43,524 nt of DNA from Bifidobacterium ramosum (GTDB taxonomy: Bacteria > Actinomycetota > Actinomycetes > Actinomycetales > Bifidobacteriaceae). The notes below the pieces were generated by a model. The model saw only the letters and a list, made by a program, of their open reading frames with translations. It ran no database searches and was not told the origin of the DNA. Below, piece by piece: positions 24,226-31,526 of the stretch; within the stretch, counting starts at the first letter, position 1, and every line of letters begins with the position of its first letter. Made by a program: the position numbers and the translations under genes. The DNA lies in the NCBI RefSeq assembly GCF_009299505.1, contig NZ_WBSM01000015.1, positions 1-43,524 on the forward strand. The letters run 5' to 3'.

Positions 24226-25211
24226 TCCTGTTCCTTCCGTGAGGTCCGCAGTTCGGATGCGGTGTTATCCAAGCTTGAAGCGTCCACTGCGCGCAGCAGC
24301 GTGTTGACCGTGTGCGGCAGGCTCACCACGCGGCGCGGCATGCGGCCGGGGTTGACGAACGTGTCCTCGCTGGCCGCGGTCTCCTGGTCGAGCAGCCGGC
24401 GTTCGATGCGCGCGAGCGTACGCGAGACGACCAGCGCGTCTTTCGGCCGGTCGAGCGGGTCCTTCGACAGCATCGACATGACGAACTGCCGCAACTGCAG
24501 GTCGATCGTCTCCGGCAGCGGCGGCACGGGATCGTTGACGTGCGCGGCGGCGATGTCGACGGGCGTCGCACCGGTGAACGGGCGATGTCCGCACAGGCCT
24601 TCGTACGCGACCACGCCGAGCGAGTAGATGTCGGACTGCGGCGTGGCCTGCTTGCCCTGTGCCTGTTCGGGCGAGATGTACTGCGCGGTGCCCACGACCA
24701 TGCCGTCCTGCGTGATCTGCTCCTGATTGGTGGAGTACGAGACGCCGAAGTCGGTGATCTTCACCTCGCCGCTGTCCGACACCATGATGTTGGCCGGCTT
24801 GACGTCACGGTGGATCACGCCGTGCGAGTGCGCGACGAACAGGCCGCGCGCGGTCTGGATGAGGATCGGCAGCAATTCGGTCGGCGGCATCGCGCCGCGT
24901 TCGTGATACAGATCGGCGAGCGACTTCGACGGCACGTATTCCATGATGAGGAATCCGATGCCGTCATGCTCATAGTATTCGAACAGCGCGGCGATGTTCG
25001 GGTGCGCGAGATTGGCGGAATTGTGCGCCTCCACGCGCAGCCGTTGGAGTTTCGCCTCGTTGCCGGACTGGTCGGAGCGCAGCGCCTTGATGGCGACCGG
25101 GCGGCCGAGCTGAATGTCGTACGCCTTCCACACTTCGCCCATGCCACCCTGTGCAAGCCGTCGGTCGAGACGGTATCGGCGGTGGATGAGCTGTCCTTCG
25201 ATCAGTTTCAC
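24222..25211 (-). CDS. pknA: Serine/threonine protein kinase, PknA type
   Basis: A 329-residue kinase: K42 (VAIKAL), HRD at 134-136, DFG at 154-156 and activation segment GTAQYISPEQ. Unlike mycobacterial PknA, no hydrophobic membrane helix is visible after the kinase domain; the C terminus (about 270-329) is polar, so it seems soluble or tethered through partners. The GTG start overlaps the pbpA stop and its own stop overlaps the pknB start, so the three genes are tightly coupled in translation. Expected role: co-regulation of growth and division with PknB. The name rests on position and similarity; it may not be functionally equivalent. Confidence 0.9.
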   Translation of the reverse strand: MKLIEGQLIHRRYRLDRRLAQGGMGEVWKAYDIQLGRPVAIKALRSDQSGNEAKLQRLRVEAHNSANLAHPNIAALFEYYEHDGIGFLIMEYVPSKSLADLYHERGAMPPTELLPILIQTARGLFVAHSHGVIHRDVKPANIMVSDSGEVKITDFGVSYSTNQEQITQDGMVVGTAQYISPEQAQGKQATPQSDIYSLGVVAYEGLCGHRPFTGATPVDIAAAHVNDPVPPLPETIDLQLRQFVMSMLSKDPLDRPKDALVVSRTLARIERRLLDQETAASEDTFVNPGRMPRRVVSLPHTVNTLLRAVDASSLDNTASELRTSRKEQE

Positions 25212-26674
25212 TGCTTCAGCGCCTCCTCAATCAGCGACTTCATAATCGGGCCGGCCACGAGCGAGCCATACAGGTCGGTGTTGTGCACCACCACGGATAC
25301 CGCGACCTTCGGGTTGTCCGCCGGTGCGAAGCCGATGATCCAGCCGTCGATCGCCTGGTTGGCGCTGCCGATCTGCGCGGTGCCGGTTTTCGCGGCGACC
25401 TTCACGCCGTCGATCTGCAGCTCCGGATACTCCTTGGTGATCACCGACTCCATCGCGGTCGTGAGCTTGTCGGCCGTGCTGGTGCTGAACGTCTTCGACA
25501 TAACCTCCGACTTGGTTTCGGAGATGACCGACAGATCGCTGGACCGCACGCGGTCGACGAGCGTCGGTTTCATGAGCACGCCGTCGTTCGCCACGGCGGA
25601 CGCGATGAGCAGGTTCTGCAGCGGCGTGGTCAGGTTGTCGCCCTGACCGATGGACGCCAGTGCGATGCGGTCGTCGGATTCTCCGCTCGGGAACTTCGCC
25701 GCGACGGACGTCATCGGCGTGCCGGTGGACGTGGTGCCGTCCACGGTGATCCTGCTGCCGTAGCCGAACTTTTCGGCCATCGCGTTGATCTTGTCCGCGC
25801 CGAGCGCGACGCCGAGCTGCGCGAACGCGGTGTTCGACGAATACGCCAGCGCGTCCTGCAGCGAGATCTTGCCGTTGGTGCCGGCGCCGGCCGTGCTCGA
25901 GTTGATGAGGTCGGTGGCCGTGCCGGGCAGCGTGTATGTCGCGCCGGCCGGGATCTGCGTGTCCAGATCGTATTTGCCGCTTTCGAGCGCCGCCGCCATC
26001 ACCACGGTCTTGAACGTGGATCCCGGCGGATACAGCTGGCTGATCGTGCGGTTGAGCATCGGGTTGGCGTCGTCGCCGACGAGCTGCTGGTACGCCTTGT
26101 TCGCGTCGGCCGTGTTGTGCGTGGCCAGCGTGTTTGGGTCGTAGCTCGGCGTGCTCGCCATCGCGAGGATGCGGCCGGTCTTCGGCTCGTTCACGACGAC
26201 CGCGCCGTCAAAGTCGCCGAGGAGCTTGTACGCGAGGCTTTGCAGCTTCGGGTTGATCGACGTTTCGATGGTCGCGCCCGTGTTTTCGCTGCCGGACAGC
26301 ACGGACTTGAACCGCTCCCAGAACAGCGCGTCGGATTCGCCGTTGAGCAGTGTGTTGCGCGACGATTCGATGCCCGGGCCGGCGCCCTGCGACACGGAAT
26401 AGTATCCGGTCACCGGCGCGTACACGGTGCCGTCGGCGTAGGAACGCTGGTATTTGAACGAGTCGTTGGATGCTTCCGATTTGGCGAGAACGGTGCCGTC
26501 GGATGCGAGAATCGAGCCGCGCGGCACGCCATACGTATGGTAGATGGCGCGCGCGTTGCGGCCGTCCGCATTGAGTTCGTCGGCGCGCACGGCCGTGATG
26601 ATCGTCGTGGACAGGCCAAGGATCACGAACAGGACGAGCACTGCCGTGAACAGTTGACGAAGCGACTTGTTCAT
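25208..26674 (-). CDS. pbpA: Penicillin-binding protein, class B transpeptidase (PbpA)
   Basis: A 488-residue class B PBP that cross-links peptidoglycan. One N-terminal membrane helix (about 9-28) anchors an extracytoplasmic protein. Active-site motifs are S219-T-F-K222, SSN at 279-281 and K429-T-G431. Its length matches mycobacterial PbpA (about 490 residues), shorter than FtsI. Translation is coupled to both neighbours: the start overlaps the rodA stop and the stop overlaps the pknA start. Partner of the SEDS glycosyltransferase encoded just upstream. Confidence 0.93.
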   Translation of the reverse strand: MNKSLRQLFTAVLVLFVILGLSTTIITAVRADELNADGRNARAIYHTYGVPRGSILASDGTVLAKSEASNDSFKYQRSYADGTVYAPVTGYYSVSQGAGPGIESSRNTLLNGESDALFWERFKSVLSGSENTGATIETSINPKLQSLAYKLLGDFDGAVVVNEPKTGRILAMASTPSYDPNTLATHNTADANKAYQQLVGDDANPMLNRTISQLYPPGSTFKTVVMAAALESGKYDLDTQIPAGATYTLPGTATDLINSSTAGAGTNGKISLQDALAYSSNTAFAQLGVALGADKINAMAEKFGYGSRITVDGTTSTGTPMTSVAAKFPSGESDDRIALASIGQGDNLTTPLQNLLIASAVANDGVLMKPTLVDRVRSSDLSVISETKSEVMSKTFSTSTADKLTTAMESVITKEYPELQIDGVKVAAKTGTAQIGSANQAIDGWIIGFAPADNPKVAVSVVVHNTDLYGSLVAGPIMKSLIEEALKQ

Positions 26675-28056
26675 CGGGTATCACGCTCCTTCTGCAGTTC
26701 GTGGTCGCGCAGTGCGGCCAAGGCTTCGTATTGGAAGGTTTCGGACAGGTCGGCGGGCGGTTCCGGTTTGTTCGCCGAGTTCGAGATGACGACGAGCAGC
26801 GCCGCGAGAATGTAGTTCGCGATAAGCGACGAACCGCCGGCCGCCATGTACGGCAGGGTCATGCCGGTGAGCGGGATGACGAGCGTGACGCCGCCCACGA
26901 CCGTGAACACCTGGAACGCCATGGTGAACACGAGTCCGGAGGCGAGCAGCTTGCCGAAGCCGTCCTTGATCTTCATGGCCGTGATGAATCCGGACGCGAT
27001 GATGATCAGGTAGATCACGAGCACCGCGAGCAGGCCGGTCAGGCCGATCTCCTCGCCGATGGACGTGTAGATGAAGTCGGAGTTGCCGTACGTGGTGAGG
27101 TTCGGATAGCCCTGGCCGATGCCGGTGCCGATGATACCACCCGACGCGAGGCCGAAGATGCCGGTGACGATCTGCCACGAACCGCCGAAATGCTTGTTGT
27201 ACTGCTCGTCGCTGAACGGGTTGAGCCATGCGTCCACACGCGAGCCGACGTGGCTGAAGATCGACGCGGCGAGCACGGCGCCCGCAGCGAACGCGATCAG
27301 ACCGATCACGATCCAGCTTTTGCGGCCGGTGGACACGTACAGCATCGCGACGAACATCGCGAAGAACATGAGCGAGGTGCCCAGATCGTGCTGCATGACG
27401 AGCACGCCCATCGACACGCCCCAGATGATGATGATCGGGCCCATGTCCTTGATGCGCGGCAACTGCAGGCCGAGAACCTTCTTGCCGCCGACGGCCAGCT
27501 GGTCGCGGTGGTCGAACAGGTACGCGGCGAAGAAGAACGCGAGGAACAGCTTCGCGAATTCGGCCGGCTGGATGGTGCCGCCCGGCACGCGAATCCACAC
27601 GCTTGCGCCGTTGATGTCGATGCCGAGGCCCGGCACCATGGGGGAGAGCAGCAACAGCAGGCCCACCACCATGCTCACGTACGAGAACCGACGCAGGATG
27701 CGATAGTCGCGCATGCCGACGATGATCGCCCCGGCGAACACCAGCGCCACGATCAGCCACAGCAGCTGTTTCGTGCCGACCGTGGCGCCGGACTGCTGGT
27801 CGATGCGTGCGATCATCATCGTGCCGATCGCGTTGAGCATGAGCACGCACGGCATGATCGACTGGCTGGCGTACGGCTGGAACCGAATCGTCAGCCCCCA
27901 CAGCACGAGGAACATCGCGGCCGCGACGCCGAGCAGGATCGCGTACTGCTGCGGGAACGTGCCTGCGGTGCGTTCGAACATCTGGAAGAACGCGATGAAG
28001 CTGATGGCCATCGCGAACAGCAACAGTGAGATCTGACGCAGTCTGGTTTGAATCAT
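26671..28056 (-). CDS. rodA: SEDS peptidoglycan glycosyltransferase, RodA/FtsW family
   Basis: A 461-residue membrane protein with about ten to twelve segments that polymerises lipid II in partnership with a class B PBP. SEDS hallmarks are visible: INGASVWIRVPGGTIQPAEFAKL, the conserved aspartate in QHDLGTSLMF, and IYTSIGEEIGLTG plus IPLTGMTLPYMAAGGSSL near the end. The start overlaps the phosphatase stop by four bases and the stop overlaps pbpA. Its place next to pbpA corresponds to mycobacterial rodA; the name FtsW would be the alternative, but operon position favours RodA. Confidence 0.93.
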   Translation of the reverse strand: MIQTRLRQISLLLFAMAISFIAFFQMFERTAGTFPQQYAILLGVAAAMFLVLWGLTIRFQPYASQSIMPCVLMLNAIGTMMIARIDQQSGATVGTKQLLWLIVALVFAGAIIVGMRDYRILRRFSYVSMVVGLLLLLSPMVPGLGIDINGASVWIRVPGGTIQPAEFAKLFLAFFFAAYLFDHRDQLAVGGKKVLGLQLPRIKDMGPIIIIWGVSMGVLVMQHDLGTSLMFFAMFVAMLYVSTGRKSWIVIGLIAFAAGAVLAASIFSHVGSRVDAWLNPFSDEQYNKHFGGSWQIVTGIFGLASGGIIGTGIGQGYPNLTTYGNSDFIYTSIGEEIGLTGLLAVLVIYLIIIASGFITAMKIKDGFGKLLASGLVFTMAFQVFTVVGGVTLVIPLTGMTLPYMAAGGSSLIANYILAALLVVISNSANKPEPPADLSETFQYEALAALRDHELQKERDTR

Positions 28057-29714
28057 TGCGCGTCTCCGTTGCTGTTGTTCGATGAGTTGGTCTTGGATGT
28101 GGTCGAGTCGCTCGAGTCGTTCGATTTATTCGACTGCGATGATGACGAGTTGTTGGATGACTTGGACGAGTCCGTCGACTTGTCGTTGTCGTTGTTGTCG
28201 ATCGCGTCGTCGGCCGCGCCGAAGCTCGGCGTGCTGCCGTCGGTACTCGTGTTCGCCTTGTCCTTGTCCCGTTCCTGTTCGATGGACGTGACGCGCGAAC
28301 GGGCCTGGTCAAGCGAGTCGACCGCGATGCCCTGCGCGATCTGGTCCTGCCACGACTGCGGCAACGTCGACACCTGTACGTCGGTCCGTTCGACCTCGTG
28401 CGACAGCGAGACGCCGAACAGATCCGTGTTCACGCCCTGATAGATCGTGATCACGCCGTCCGCGTTACCGAGATAGTACTGGGTCTGGCTCCACGCGTAC
28501 GCGCCCCAGCCGCATCCGGCCAGCGCCGCCAGCGTGACGATCACGACCATGGTCGTCGCCAGTCTGCCGCGATGCCGCCGCGTGCGTGTGATCATGCGCT
28601 GTTCGGCCTGTTCGTGGTGGATGGCCTTGGCCACTTCCGGGTCGTTCGGATCAGTGGTGAGCCGGCCGTCGGACTTCTTGATGACCGGAATCTCGCCCGT
28701 GTCGGGCATCTCGCGTTCGCCGTTCGCTTCGCGTACGATCGACGGCTGCACGAGCCGCGGTGCGACCTTCTCGTCGGATTCGCCGCCGTCGGTTTGCGTG
28801 AGCGCGGCCGCACGTTCGGCGGGGGAGGGGTGATCCTTGCGCAGTGCGGGCGCGGTGGCGACCGGCGCGTTCACGATGTCCGCGATCGGTTCGAGGCTCG
28901 CGCTTGCCGCGCCGCCGACCAGCAGCGTCTGATGCGGCAGATCGAATGCGTTGGCGTCGAGCGCCAACGTCGCGTCCGCGATCACCGCGGTGACGTTGTC
29001 GGTGCTGCCGGCCTTCAATGCCATGCCGACCAGCTTCTGCGCGCACGCCTCCTGATCGGTGCAGTCGGCCATCACCTGTTCGATCGTGGAATCCTCAAGC
29101 ACGCCGCACAGGCCATCCGAGCACAACAGCCAGCGATCCGCAGGACGGGCCTTGCGGATCGCGATATCGGGGCGGGGATCGATGTCGAAGTCACCGAGCA
29201 CGCGCATCACCACGTTGCGCTGCGGATGGTTCTTCGCCTCCGCTTCCGTGATGCGGCCGGTGTCGATGAGGTGCTGCACGTAGCTGTGATCGTTCGTCAT
29301 GCGCGTCAGTTTGCCGTCGCGCAGCAGGTACGCGCGCGAGTCGCCGATGTGCGCGAGCACCCAGTATCCGGCGACGAGCACGACCGCCACGACCGTGGTA
29401 CCCATGCCCGACAGCTTGCGTTCGCGCTTCGCTTTGCCGACGATCGCGTCGTGCGCGGCGATCACCGAGGATTCGAGCATATGCGCGACCGTCTGGATGT
29501 CGCCTTCGACGTCGTCGTGTTCGATGTGTACCAGCGAACGGATCGCGATCGTCGATGCCGTGTCGCCGCCCGCATGGCCGCCCATGCCGTCGCAGATGGC
29601 AGCCAGATGTTCGCCGGCGAACGACGAATCCTGGTTGTTGGAACGTACGGTGCCCACATCCGAAACGGTGGTGGAGTAGAGGAACAGGTTTTGCGAGGCT
29701 GCGGAATTCGGCAT
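28053..29714 (-). CDS. pstP: PP2C-family serine/threonine phosphatase, PstP
   Basis: A 553-residue membrane-anchored phosphatase that reverses PknA/PknB phosphorylation. PP2C metal and catalytic motifs: NNQD (D29), CDGMGGHAGGD (D42), IGDSRAY (about 124), CSDG (D200) and STDN (D239). A linker follows at about 255-380, a membrane helix at about 387-408, an extracellular domain, then a Ser/Asn/Asp/Lys-rich tail from about 505. The ATG at 29714 is chosen because the catalytic domain begins there, GAGGTGA lies upstream, and it falls 8 bp after the fhaB stop; the frame is open further upstream but overlaps fhaB. Low-complexity extracellular tails occur in both this phosphatase and PknB. Confidence 0.92.
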   Translation of the reverse strand: MPNSAASQNLFLYSTTVSDVGTVRSNNQDSSFAGEHLAAICDGMGGHAGGDTASTIAIRSLVHIEHDDVEGDIQTVAHMLESSVIAAHDAIVGKAKRERKLSGMGTTVVAVVLVAGYWVLAHIGDSRAYLLRDGKLTRMTNDHSYVQHLIDTGRITEAEAKNHPQRNVVMRVLGDFDIDPRPDIAIRKARPADRWLLCSDGLCGVLEDSTIEQVMADCTDQEACAQKLVGMALKAGSTDNVTAVIADATLALDANAFDLPHQTLLVGGAASASLEPIADIVNAPVATAPALRKDHPSPAERAAALTQTDGGESDEKVAPRLVQPSIVREANGEREMPDTGEIPVIKKSDGRLTTDPNDPEVAKAIHHEQAEQRMITRTRRHRGRLATTMVVIVTLAALAGCGWGAYAWSQTQYYLGNADGVITIYQGVNTDLFGVSLSHEVERTDVQVSTLPQSWQDQIAQGIAVDSLDQARSRVTSIEQERDKDKANTSTDGSTPSFGAADDAIDNNDNDKSTDSSKSSNNSSSSQSNKSNDSSDSTTSKTNSSNNSNGDAQ

Positions 29715-29722
29715 ACCGACGA

Positions 29723-30256
29723 TCACCTCAATTCGAAGGTGGTAGCGCCGATACGCACCGGGACGCGGGCGGAAAGAATGGTGGGATTGGTGATCTTCTG
29801 ACCGTTGACGACCGTGCCGTTCGTGGAATGCAGGTCTTCGATGGCCCAGGCGCCGGTGGCGGGGTCCTGATAGACGCGGGCGTGATGCGAGGAGACGAAT
29901 TCGTCGTCCAGCACCACGGTGTTCGTTGCGGAACGGCCCAGCGAGATCGAGTCGCCGGTCAGCGGCACCGATGCGCCGGCCAGCGGGCCGTCGATGATGA
30001 CCAGCAGGGTCAGATCGTTGCCTGATTCGGGCATTTCGCTCGTAGGCGTGCGCACCGGCACCGCCGACGACGTGGCGACCGGCGCGGGTGCCTGCACGGC
30101 CTTGCGCGCGAGACGCTCCTTCTTCCGGTGGGTGCGTGATGCGCGCGGGCTGTACGCTTCCATGTCCTTGTGCAGCGAACGCATGGCAAGCCATACGAAC
30201 ACCCACAGCAAGGCGAGGAATCCGTACTTAAGGATCGCGAAGGTGAGTTCAGTCAT
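29723..30256 (-). CDS. fhaB: Membrane-anchored FHA-domain protein, FhaB (FipA) type
   Basis: A 177-residue protein with an N-terminal membrane helix (about 6-25), a basic Arg/Lys/Ala/Pro linker, and a C-terminal FHA domain at about 85-177 (ISLGRSATNTVVLDDEFVSSHHARV...DLHSTNGTVVNG), which binds phosphothreonine. The key R, S, H and N positions are all present. Mycobacterial FhaB/FipA links kinase signalling to FtsZ/FtsQ. It is second in the operon, 18 bp after fhaA, and the phosphatase follows after 8 bp. Confidence 0.92.
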   Translation of the reverse strand: MTELTFAILKYGFLALLWVFVWLAMRSLHKDMEAYSPRASRTHRKKERLARKAVQAPAPVATSSAVPVRTPTSEMPESGNDLTLLVIIDGPLAGASVPLTGDSISLGRSATNTVVLDDEFVSSHHARVYQDPATGAWAIEDLHSTNGTVVNGQKITNPTILSARVPVRIGATTFELR

Positions 30257-30274
30257 GAAGCAGCCTCCCTCGCG

Positions 30275-30976
30275 TTACTCCTGATCCTGCGAGGAGGCCC
30301 AGTAGAGGATGCGTGTGCGGCCGATGGTGATCGTGTTGCCGTCGAGCAGCGTGGCGATCGGTACCTGATGGCCTTCGATGTACATGTGGTTCGTGGAGCC
30401 GAGATCGCGCGCGATCACGCCGTTCGGGGTGATGTCGATCTCCATGTGTCGGCGCGAGATGCCCGGGTCGTCGATGATGATGTCGCAGCCGGAGCCGCGG
30501 CCGATCACCGTCTTCTCCTTGGTGAGCAGGTACTGGTTGCCGTTGATCTCGAGCATCGGGTCGGACTGCGACTGCTCGTCGGTGGTGACCGGAACGGCGT
30601 TGCCCTGCACGGATTCGGAACTCAGGTTGAAGTTGCCCTTGGTGAGGTCGAGATCTTCCTCGAAGATCACCACGACCGGGCCGACGAACGCGTAGTGCTG
30701 GCTCTTGGCGTACTGGGTGAGGTTGTCGGCCAGTTCGTTGGCCAGGGTTTCGGAGCCCCACTGTTCGATGCGGTCGAAATCGGGGGTGCTCAGCTTGAAA
30801 CGGTATTCGTTCGGAGCCACGGTGCGATCGCGGCCCACCGGCATCGCTTCGGCGTCGATTTCGCGCTCGAGAGCGCTGGAAAGGTCGACGGGCTGCAGGT
30901 CCTTGGACCCGAACTTGGCGAACACGCCATTGACCGCGCCTTCTACACTTTTCTCAAAACGGTCGAGAACGCTCAT
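30275..30976 (-). CDS. fhaA: FHA-domain protein with DUF3662 N terminus, FhaA
   Basis: A 233-residue cytoplasmic protein. The N-terminal DUF3662 domain (about 1-115; MSVLDRFEKSVEGAVNGVF start) is joined by an acidic/Gln/Ser linker to a C-terminal FHA domain (about 145-225; VIGRGSGCDIIIDDPGISRRHMEI...DLGSTNHMYIEG) with intact R, S, H and N. In mycobacteria FhaA binds phosphorylated MviN and kinases to regulate wall synthesis; there it is longer, with a Gly/Tyr-rich linker. First gene of the seven-gene operon, with AAAGGGATC before the ATG and a promoter about 30 bp upstream. Confidence 0.93.
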   Translation of the reverse strand: MSVLDRFEKSVEGAVNGVFAKFGSKDLQPVDLSSALEREIDAEAMPVGRDRTVAPNEYRFKLSTPDFDRIEQWGSETLANELADNLTQYAKSQHYAFVGPVVVIFEEDLDLTKGNFNLSSESVQGNAVPVTTDEQSQSDPMLEINGNQYLLTKEKTVIGRGSGCDIIIDDPGISRRHMEIDITPNGVIARDLGSTNHMYIEGHQVPIATLLDGNTITIGRTRILYWASSQDQE

Positions 30977-31003
30977 GGTGATCCCTTTCTAATATCTTCC
31001 CCC

Positions 31004-31033
31004 ATCCTACGCGGCAGTGGGGAATTCAGCCAA
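31004..31033 (-). promoter_or_regulatory. Promoter of the fhaA-pknB operon
   Basis: On the leftward strand TTGGCT (31028-31033) and TAGGAT (31004-31009) are 18 bp apart, with the -10 ending 27 bp before the fhaA ATG. Good match to a housekeeping-type promoter and the only clear one ahead of the seven overlapping genes. Confidence 0.6.
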
Positions 31034-31075
31034 AATTCACCGTGAAACGCGGCCCATCATCGCATAATTTCCACG

Positions 31076-31143
31076 TCAGGTGGCAGCTCCTCGCACTTCA
31101 AGTGGCGTCTCCTTGCACCCTCAGGTGGTGTCTCCTTGCACCG
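31076..31143 (+). repeat. Three tandem ~23-bp repeats
   Basis: Units begin at 31076, 31098 and 31121 and follow the pattern TCAGGTGG-N-GTCTCCTTGCACC with a few differences. They lie in the spacer of about 550 bp between divergent fhaA and the S9 peptidase gene. Function not evident. Confidence 0.7.
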
Positions 31144-31185
31144 TGGCCGTGTTGCGGTGCCATTCCCATCCTCGCGGCCTTCTCT

Positions 31186-31243
31186 CCTTCAACGGACATA
31201 CAGCCGATTTATAGGGCGGAATCGGCTGTATGTCCGTTGAAGG
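31186..31243. repeat. Family-A hairpin repeat, copy 8
   Basis: The longest copy: a perfect 24-bp inverted repeat that extends the core by CCTTC/GAAGG, with a 10-nt loop. It sits between divergent promoters, so a pure terminator role is unlikely here. Confidence 0.88.
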
Positions 31244-31286
31244 GGAAAGGAAACAGTGCAAAGAACGATCCCAATCCCCACGTCCG

Positions 31287-31412
31287 TCTTCCTCTCTCCG
31301 TCTTCTCCCTTCTCTCCTCTTCTTTTCTCTCTCCTCTTCTTTTCTCTCTTCTCTTTCCTTTCTTTCTTCTCCCGTTCCCTTTTCCCCTCCTTACGTTTTT
31401 CTTTCTTTTTCT
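31287..31412 (+). repeat. Polypyrimidine tract
   Basis: 126 nt with only four purines (300, 374, 393 and 395 within 31xxx); 31301-31373 is 73 nt of pure C/T. It ends exactly where the left arm of hairpin copy 9 begins. No coding meaning. Confidence 0.9.
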
Positions 31413-31459
31413 AACGGACATACAGCCGATGAAGTGGGGTAAATCGGCTGGTTGTCCGT
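31413..31459. repeat. Family-A hairpin repeat, copy 9 (degenerate)
   Basis: Left arm intact, right arm with a substitution in GTATGT (GGTTGT). It ends 67 bp before the S9 peptidase start. With copy 8 it brackets the polypyrimidine tract. Confidence 0.8.
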
Positions 31460-31526
31460 GAGGGATGGAGTACATACGGTGGGCACGTTACCATCGCGTG
31501 CCATTGACCGCAGTACAGTCATAGCC

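Noticed and set aside
22957..29801. Long rightward frames opposite the kinase operon
   Set aside because: Mirror frames of GC-rich genes; Arg/His/Ala-rich without domains, and the opposite strand has clear families.
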